Source: Mytilus californianus
Lineage: Eukaryota; Mollusca; Bivalvia; Mytilida; Mytilidae
Assembly (NCBI RefSeq): GCF_021869535.1
Contig: NW_026262690.1
Location: 65,108,995-65,172,994 of the forward strand
DNA: 64,000 bases
Reading direction: 5' to 3'
In this document: piece by piece, positions 42,201-52,300 of the stretch
Layout: the number at the start of each line of letters is the position of its first letter
Position numbering within the stretch: the stretch's first letter is position 1
Program-made: the position numbers and the translations under genes
The notes under the pieces: generated by a model
Told to the model about the DNA's origin: nothing
What the model saw: the letters and a program-made list of their open reading frames with translations, nothing else
Database searches by the model: none

Positions 42201-43260
42201 GTTACCTTTTTTGTAGAAAGGAGGGTGGTTAAATCTAAAGTAATTTTTTATTAAGCAGTCAATAGGTGTGCAAGATGAATTGCTTTCCTAAATGATATAT
42301 AAGTGAATTCTTATATCTGGTTTAATTGGAACTGACACATAAATTGTTAGTCATAAAAAAAACACATTTACCTTATAGAAGGAAACTTACTATATTGAAA
42401 TCGGTATTCTATAAAAATAAAACCAGCATCTTTATCTGATGATATTCTTGTTTGTGTGTTTGTTTAAGATTTTTGCGTGGGTTTATTGCTTTTTTGCGGT
42501 TGTATATTGGTATGACGTTGGCGTCGTTGTTGGCGTCGTTGTCGTCCGAAGACACATTGGTTTTCGCACAATAACTTTAGTTTAAGTGAATGGATCTCTA
42601 TGAAATTTTACCATAAGGTTCAATACCACAAAAGGAAGGTTGGGATTGATTTTGGGGGTTATGGTAACAACATTTAAGGAAATAGGGGCCAAATATAAGC
42701 ATTTTTCTAGTTTCCAGACAATAACTTGTGGAACGGGTCGGTGTATGGATCTCTCTGAAATTATACCACAAGTTTCCATACCACAAAGGGATGGTTAGGA
42801 TTTGCTTTGGGGGGTTATGGCTCAAACCGTTTAGGAATTAGGGGCAAAAAAGGGGGAAAACCAAGGGTGTCCTGGTTAATGGACAAATACTTTAGTACAA
42901 AACATTATTTAAAGCAGTGTAAGGGAGGTAATTCAAATACATCATTTGAATTACCTCCCTAACACTGCTTTTAAATTATGTATAAAGTAATGGTTAATGA
43001 ACAATTAAGACAATTTAAAAGCAGTGTAAGGGAGATAATCCAAATACAACGTTTTGATTACTTCCCTTACACTGCTTTTAAATTATGTTTAAAGAAATGC
43101 ATATTTATAAAGGAAGACCAGTAAAAATATCTGCAAATGTTGCAACAGCATAGTGTATTGCACAAAAAGCAAAAAAAAAAGGGAGGGGGGGGGGGGGTAA
43201 ATTTCTTATTTTTATACGACCGCAAAAAAATTTTTGTGGTCGTATATTGGTATGACGTTG

Positions 43261-43322
<62 letters not shown>

Positions 43323-46300
43323 CAGCGTCGTCGTCCGAATACACATTAGTTTTCGCACTCTAACTTTAGTTTAAGTGAATGAATCTCAATGAAATTTTAC
43401 CATAAGGTTCAATACCACAAAAGGAAGGTGGGGATTGATTTTGGGGGTTATGGTACCCACAGTTAAGGAATTAGGGGCCAAAAAGGGGCCAAAAATAAGC
43501 ATTTTTGTAACTTCCAGACATAACTTGTGTGTAAGTGTATGGATCTCTCTGACATTGTACCACAAGGTTCCATATCACAAAGGGAATGCTGGGATTGATT
43601 TTGGGGGTAATTGCCTCCAAATTTTAGGAATAAGGGGCCAAAAAGGGGCAAAAAACAAGCATTTTTCTAGTTTCATGACAATAACTTGTGTGTAAGAGTA
43701 TGGATCTCTCTGACATTGTATCACAAGGTTCCATATCACAAAGGGAATGCTGGGATTGATTTTGGGGGTAATTGCCTCCATATTTTAGGAATTAGGGGCC
43801 AAAAAGGGGCGAAAAACAAGCATTTTTCTAGTTTAATGACAATAACTTGTGTGCAAGTGTATGGATCTTTATGAAATTGTACTACAAGGTTCCATATCAC
43901 AAAGGGAAAGCTGGAATTGAGTTTGGGGGTAATTGCCCGAAAAGTTTAGGAATAAGGGGCCAAAAAGGGGCAAAAAATAAGCATTTTTCTAGTTTCCAGA
44001 CAATAACTTGTGTTCAAATGTATGGATCTCTCTGAAATTGTACTGCAAGGTACCATACCTCAAAGGGAAGGCTGGGATTGATTTTTGGGGGTAATTCCCT
44101 CAAAATTTTAGTAATTAGGGGCCATAAAAGGGCAAAAAACAAGCATTTTTCTAGTTTCAGGACAATAACTTGTGTGTAAGTGTATGGATCTTTATGAAAT
44201 TGTACTGCAAGGTTCCATATCACAAAGGGAAAGCTGGGTTTGAGTTTGGGGGTAATTGCCCTAAACGTTTAGGAATTTGGGGCCAAAAAACAAGCATTTT
44301 TCTAGTTTCAAGACAATAACTTGTGTTCAAGTGTATGGATCTCTCTGAAATTGTACTGCAAGGTACCATACCACAAAGGGAAAGCTGGGATTGAGTTTGG
44401 GCCAATGGGGTGATGAATCATAAGGGGGTTCAAAAAAATTTGGGGGATTTTTTTTTCTTTTTTTCATACATGTAAACCTCCCGACGGGAGTACAATAATC
44501 CTGTTTTCAGGGGTCTCCTCCCGACCTCGCGTTGAAGAGAAAAAAAATCCTGTGTATGAAATCTGCCCAACATATCATCTCAGACATCTGGTGTAACTGA
44601 CATCACCTGAAGTTATATTTTACCTGTAAATCAATTAACATGCATAATTATATGGCTTCACTTGTCAGCTTGGGTGTCAAACATACTGGTAATCAACGAT
44701 TTTTACCTCAGGCTAACTGCCGTTGTGTAATAAAAACTTTGTGTATTTATTGGGTTACTTCCCCTGATTTATCCTGTTTTAAGTTACTTTCCTTTAAATA
44801 ATGTAAATTTTTAAAAGAATATAAATAAAATATAAATTGAACAAATAATCATAAAAGGATGGTAATTAAATGATTTTAAATGTCTTAGGACAAATCAAAA
44901 AATAATAATTTGAAAATTATTTGAGGGTTCTATACTTTCTTTCAAGGCTTAAATTGAATTCATATAATAACTATGACCCATGTTCTAAATTTAAATGAGT
45001 TTCTGATTATTCCAATAAAATCTAACTGCAAATGCAGATAGGTAAACAAATGATCTGATCGCAATGTTTGTCCTATAGAATATATAAAAGATATGAATTG
45101 AAAATTTTAAAGAACATACTAAAAAAAAAGAATCTTAGATTGAACATGTAGAATATTAAGATAAAGAAACTTTATAAGTACAAGGGTACTATAAACATAA
45201 TACATAATGCATTCGGATTGAAAGTTGAAGAAAACACACTTTAAAAGACAATTTTTACAGCACACGGTTACATTTACGACAAACTTTATGTCGATTAAAA
45301 ACCTCCTGATCTGAGTCCTAATCTCCTGACCAAAATTTTCCAATCTCCTGATCTGAGTTTCACAGTCCATCACATGTATGTTTTTTTCTTTAAAATTTTC
45401 CATTTTAAATTGGTTATTTCTGATGTATATATAAAAGCAAATAATAACGATATGGTTTGAATAGGTAAATTAAAAAATTTTAAGTTCTTAGACCACTTTC
45501 ATTCTGTGTGAGAAAACTATATATATGCTGTGTCAAATATTTAATTACAATCCAAATTCAGTGCTGTATCAAGCTTGAATGTTGTGTCCATACTTGCCCC
45601 AACTGTTCAGGGTTCGACCTCTGCGGTCGTATCAAGCTGCGCCCCAGCGGAGCATTTTATTTTATTTGTTGGGGAATGGGGTCAATTCGCAACAGCAAAG
45701 TGTTGCACAAAAGCAAAAAATTGAATATAAATTCAAATCATATAACCAATTCTAAGTTCTTTGACTACATTTAATCTGTCAGAAACCTTTTATGTGTCAA
45801 ATGTTTAATTACAATCCAAATTCAGACCTGTATCAAGCGTGAATAATGCGACCATTTTTGCCCCAACTGTTCAGGGTTGGACCTCTGCGGTCGTATCCAG
45901 CTGCGCTCCACGAAGCAATTTATTTATGTATTTGAAAATGTTAGTTTAGTGGTTTTGTTTAGCTCACCTGCCAAAGGGCCAGTGGTCTGTTGTCCATTGT
46001 CATCCTTTAACTTTTACAAAAATCTTCTCTGAAACTATTGGGTAAAATTGAACCAAACTTGGCGATAAACATCTTTGGGGTATCTAGTGTATGTTGATCT
46101 CTCGAGCCAACCAACATGGTTGCAAGGTTGAAAATAGAACATAGGGGTAAAATGCAAGAATGTTCCATTATTATGAAAATTGTTATTGATAGAAAATTGG
46201 ACGGGGCAAAAATGTTCTGAATGTCAAGATCTACTTACTGTCTATTTCAACCAAAATTGTCTGACAACTCCTTAAGGTGTTATAACACCAAATCATAATA

Positions 46301-49300
46301 TGTCACATCTGGTTTCGTACAAAAAGGGTCGAAAAAAAATATTCCCTTGAATTTGACAGTTGTGTGAAATTAATCATACATTTCATTGCAGTAAAGTAAT
46401 TCTGAGTCATAAACATATATCTTGGGTGTTTCAAGGCACCATTCTTTTTTCATTTGGTGTTTCTATACAATATTTTGGAAACTGGAGGTTACATGGTTAC
46501 TAAAGCTTGTAAACAGAAAAAAAGGGGTGAAATTTGATTGGTTAACTTCCAGTGATGGTTATTATCTTATATGCAATGAAATGTTATGTGAAATTTTGTC
46601 TGTAGGACTGGACAGGATAAAGCTTTACTCATGCCTAGTATTTCTGTATTTGAAACAGAGATAAATTCTGCACAATTTTTTGAAAAGTACCAACAACTTG
46701 AACAAAGACGAATAGGGGAAAAACAAATGGTGGTATTACTCCTTTAAAGGGTTATTGCCTTTTTATGATAATTTCTTCCAAATTTTGTTATTTTTGCCTA
46801 TTATCTTTTAAAGTATAATAGATAGAGAGTAACTTTAGATAACAATAACAGGTATATCAGTATTATAAGATCCACAAAACGTTTCAACATAGCCGAAATT
46901 GTCAGTCAACTTGGTATAGGAGTGTTGGCCCCTAAGGGAACAACCATTTAACATTATGTTTCTTTTTTAAAAATTTTGGCAAAAACTATAGTAGATAGAG
47001 AGAAACAGTAAACAACAAAAGTATCATCAAAACAAGTTCTACAAATAAGTCAAATAGCTGAAATTGTCAGACGATGCTTTCAATAAGTAATTTCCCTTTA
47101 CTGATGATTTTTATACCCCCCATTTTTGGCAAAAACTTTAATATATATAGAAAAACTGCAAAAATTGTTAGATAGACAAGATTTACAAATAAGTCAACAT
47201 AAATTGTCATTTGACTCCTTACAGTAGTTATTGCTCTTAGATGTGGATTTTTATAAATTTTTAGCTCACCTGGCCCAAAGGGCCAAGTGAGCTTTTCTCA
47301 TCACTAGTCATCTGTCGTCATCATCTGTTTACTTTAAAAAAAATCTTTTCCTCTGAAACTACTGTCCTAAATTTAATCAAACTTGGCCACAATCATCATT
47401 GGGGTATCTAGTTTGAAAATGTGTCTGATGACCCCGCCTGCCAACTAAGATGACTGCCATGGCCAAAAATAGAACATAGGGGTAAAATGCAAGTTTTGTC
47501 TATTATCTTGAAAACTGCTAGACAAAATCTAACAGGGGCAAAAATGTGCAGAATGTTGAGCTCTATGCATCAAAACTGTCAGACGACTCCTTATAGGAGT
47601 TATTGACCTTTAATAATGATTTTGATAGAAAGTAATTGTGAGCAGAAGATATGAAAAAAAGGGATTTCAGTCAAGAATTATATTCTAGTCTATACTGTTT
47701 GAAAGTGGCAATTGTTGAAGTTGCACATTGATCCAGGTGATTAAGTGTAATTAATTTGATAATATGTTATATCATTCCTGCCTACTTTTCAAAATCAAAC
47801 AAAAGAGGACCTAATGCATCTCTTTTAAACTGATAAACAGAATGACTTCATTTAGAGTCAGCAGGTTTACATTGATAGTTGTAATGTGTGAGCACTTTTG
47901 GGGTCTGTCAAATACCTATTCTAGTTTGGTGGTATTTTGAATTTTTTAAACAGAGTTAAAATGTAAAGGATTGCATTGCTATATTGAATATTGAAAAAAG
48001 CCTGGAATTTTATTTCATGTGTTTTTTGCTTGGTAGTGTCTGTTGATATTCATGAAAATTTGGAAAAACCTGGAATTTTTACATTGTATTGGAACTTAGA
48101 AGAAGATCATTTTACAATTTGGGTTATTTCTCTTATTCTACAACCAAATTTGTTAGTGTCTGCTTCCAGCTAACTATAGAATGTGTGTCTACATATAGAC
48201 ATTTATAATACAGCTGGAAAGCAATGCCTTTGAAAATGTACACATATAACAATGGTTTCTTCAGACAATAGTGTAAAATTATTGATCTATGTTAGGATAA
48301 AAATCCCTGTATTCAAACCTTGCAAGGTCAACTAACTTGAGTTTATAAATTTCAATAATCATTACTTTAAAGAAAAAAAGATTGCATATCGATTAAAGAT
48401 ATGCATGAAGGGGCTAATTTGTAATAGTGCAAGTTTAATGGAGTTAAATGTACTTGTCTATTCTTGAATTGAAAGATATATGTATATGAAAGTTCTTAGC
48501 CATGACCACAAAACTCCCCAAGTTGTTTAATAAGGCACAATTAAGAGATTGCTTTTGAAAGACATTATTAATGACATATAAGAAATGGTTTGTATATAAT
48601 ATGTAATATATAGCTAATATATTGATAGCTAAATGCAATATACTTGCATTTATTATGATCTGACTTTTAGATCAGCTTTTGATTGGTTAATGTGACAGAG
48701 AAACTAAGAAATTATGTTTATGATCAATGTAACATTAAAAGTACACTGTATGCGTTTCTGATGATGCATTGCAACCACAAGTTTGAATCTTATGACCTTG
48801 TACATGGAACATTAGTTTAGCTTTCTAACAAAATTCATCATTTACTCAATTAGTCCTATCAAAATGCTTTGTCTTGTTAATAATAGAAATTACAGGATGA
48901 CTAAGATTTGTCTATTTTATTCATTTCTTCTAAAAGTTCTAAAAAAGACGTTTTATTTTTATTTTATGTATATATATATGGCTTTAATAATCCTATTAAC
49001 TTTGTTTATTCTTAGAATTTTTCTGAGATCTGGGTAAAGATAACTTTGGAAGCAGTAATATTTAATTAAATATCATCTTTGTTTAATTTCTGTGTAATTA
49101 CAGGAAATGTTTAACCAATTACACAGAATCAATTACGTTTTGAATTAAGCTTCTCTTCATTATTGTGGTTTAATCAAGGTTCTAATAACTACCTCAAATA
49201 GCTGCTATTGAGTGTTACAACCTGTTTTTATGGCTTTGAGAGCAACTGACTTCTGGAAATTATGTTTGACTAACCATCCTATTATAGCTGGGTAAAATCA

Positions 49301-52300
49301 ATAAGGCAATTACATTTTATTACTGGTTGTGACTCAGATGTTTGATTTGAAGGTTATATTTCTATTCAGGTTTATAATCTTGTATTCATATATGCATTTG
49401 TGAGAAGGAGGAAATGTAAACAAACAGGTGAAGTAAACAGGTAGATGTATTTTTATCAGCAAGAAATGCACATGTTCTAGCATTAGAATTTGGTTTAATT
49501 AATATTTTGAGTCAGGTAAATGTCTCTATCCACCTCGAACAAGAGTCCAATAGAATGAGATCCTCTTCTTGCACAATATATATTTATTCTATAGATTAAA
49601 GAGTTATAAAGGGGTCATTCTTATGATTCTACACCACATGACCAAGCATTCTACCATACATCAAAGCTCTTAGACAGAAACTGTTGAAGTTTTATTCACA
49701 AGATATTATTATGTAATACATGTATGCATTTAAAGTTTTTAAAGGGCTATATATATAATACATGCAAACATCTTTAAATCAATGCATTACAACTTAATAT
49801 CCTTACTGAATGTAAGGTCTATAGGACAGAAGACCCGAGAGAAGTTACATTAACAAAGAATAAATCTATAGGTTTATTAAGCCTTAAAAAAATGCAAAAC
49901 TTAAATGTTGAGTGTAACTTTAGATCAACAAGATAACCATGATAACTACATATGAACTGCTGTCGGATAGAAATCTACTTTATGCAAACTAATATCAATA
50001 CATCTGTTTAAAACCTATTTCCAGTTGAAAAAATTTGTATGCAAAGTCTGTAACTGTTTGAAAATTGAGTTAATATAAGAACCCTACAAAACAGACCAAA
50101 ATTCATCTTTCATTTCGTATTTGAATGTTCCAAAATCAATCAAAGTATTATACGTGTACATGTATACGTGCTCTTGCATAAGGTCAGTTTCTATCTGACG
50201 CCAGGGGCGTATTCAGGCAGGGGTGTGCCCCTGGATGCAGCTCATATGATGACCAATTATACAGTTTTGGAAAAGTGAGTTTAAGAAAAATAAAGATGAC
50301 CATTGGATGATGCAGATGATGTATGTTTTCAGAAGTAAAAAGTTATAAACTTTGAACAGAAACTGAACAATGAATGTCCTTGTGTATGACTAATGATTAA
50401 ATCCATATTTGTTGCATACCTAAAATAACATAGATGACATCTGTACATTGTCATTTGAATTTTATCATTGGACTTTACCTGGATTTACAAAATAATAAGT
50501 AAAAATCCTTGGTTACCAATAAATTTCAGTACAGAAGAAATGTGCAGTAATGAATCTGAGTAATGAATACATGTAGTCAAACATAATGAGTAGCAGGATG
50601 GGCCCCATGAATATTATGTTTCAGCTGAGTAGAACTGAACAAAATATATAGAGTCATGATAGTAGTATCATGGAGAAAGGGTCATACATATTTGGTTTAT
50701 CCACTTTCAAACTTAAATGGTTAAGATCGTATGGCTGATAATGTTGTCATAACTGCTTCATTATTACTGATGTAAACTCTTGAAAAATTGCATACTGACT
50801 ATTAACAAGACATGGGTTTAAGCATTGTGTCACAATCTGATATAATTTGGCTAACCTTTCAATAATAACTTTTGAATGTTTACAATGTTCAATGACTTCT
50901 ACATTAGACACATATAGAAAATAACATTGAAAAAATTACATTTTACTAATATGGGCATCCATATAGGCTACTGTAAATTTTTCCAATCTCTGTCTTTTTA
51001 ATTTACCAGTTCATTTAGTTTAAATCTGTTAAATTTTCACATCTCTTTTTGTAAGATGAGGAAGTTGTATGAACTGAAGTACTGTCAAGTACATGCCTGA
51101 AGTTGACAGCTACTGTGTTAACACTGACAAGTCTTACATACAACACTGTGTTGGATACTTATACAGTTATCATTGATTTTTATGTCCAGATAATGACCAC
51201 ACATGGTCATCTGTAGCCCCAAGTTACTTTCAGGACATCAACCTGTCTAAGTACGGTTAAGGTATACAAAACAGTAGCAGTAGACAGGCAGCTTCTGAAT
51301 GAGAATTATCAGATTAACTGGGATGGAAAATTGCTTAGTTATTGTTATTTTATAACTCTCTCCGGGAAATACACATCCTGTGAAAGAACTTAATAAATGT
51401 GTATACATGTAAATATCAAGGTTGAATTATAAAACATGTTCAGAAGTTTATAGATTTATTTACATAGTTTATAGCTTTATAATGGCTACATTATATTATC
51501 ACATTTTGTCCTCTATTTAGGTATTGTTTAAAGGCATGTTTGTACGACAAGATTCATGCATACGTACATAGGCTTATTTTCGTTTGCATATTGTGCTAAT
51601 AACAATTAACGCGTTAGTTCTCGATATCAATGAGAGCCTCCAAACATATTTTTCAAAAATTTGTTTATCTCTACTTCAGACATCAGAAAGGGAGGTCAAA
51701 TCTCCGACTTTTGAGTAAAAATATCCCTATTTTACCTTCTTTCAACATTATTTTATGATGCCTTGTTGTTTGACTGTAAAAATTTACCAATTATTGTTAA
51801 AACAATTTGTTTGTTTATTCAATATTAGGTGCTCAATCTTCCTGACATGTTATGTTTATATAATTACCTTATTCTCATTCTAATGATTAGATTCATTTCA
51901 ATGATAAGATTCATTTCAATGATTGGATTCATGTGAATCTTGCTTGTAAACTATTGTAAACATTAATAAAGTAAAAATCAATAATAATAAAAAACACAAC
52001 ATGAGACAGACTACAACATATCTCTAGAAAAGTTTTGAAAGGATGACACCTATCATGCAAGAAACGTGACATTTTTGTCTGATTTATTGTTATTGCACTG
52101 TTATTATATATTATTACACAGAGAACATCGAAATTCTGTTTTTAAGAGAAAGTTATTTCTTTGATATGAAATATTGTTTATGCTAAAGTTTTATTTTTAG
52201 GTATTCATGAAGTTTATTTTAATATTTATGGATTATTTCCTAAATTCATAAATAATTTGGTAGAGTAAATATGATTAATTGAAGAGTTCAATAGCAGATA

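Noticed and set aside
43105..43349. Poly-arginine and poly-valine open frames
   Set aside because: Caused by the (CGT)n tract behind a repeat head hairpin; no conserved protein sequence on either side.
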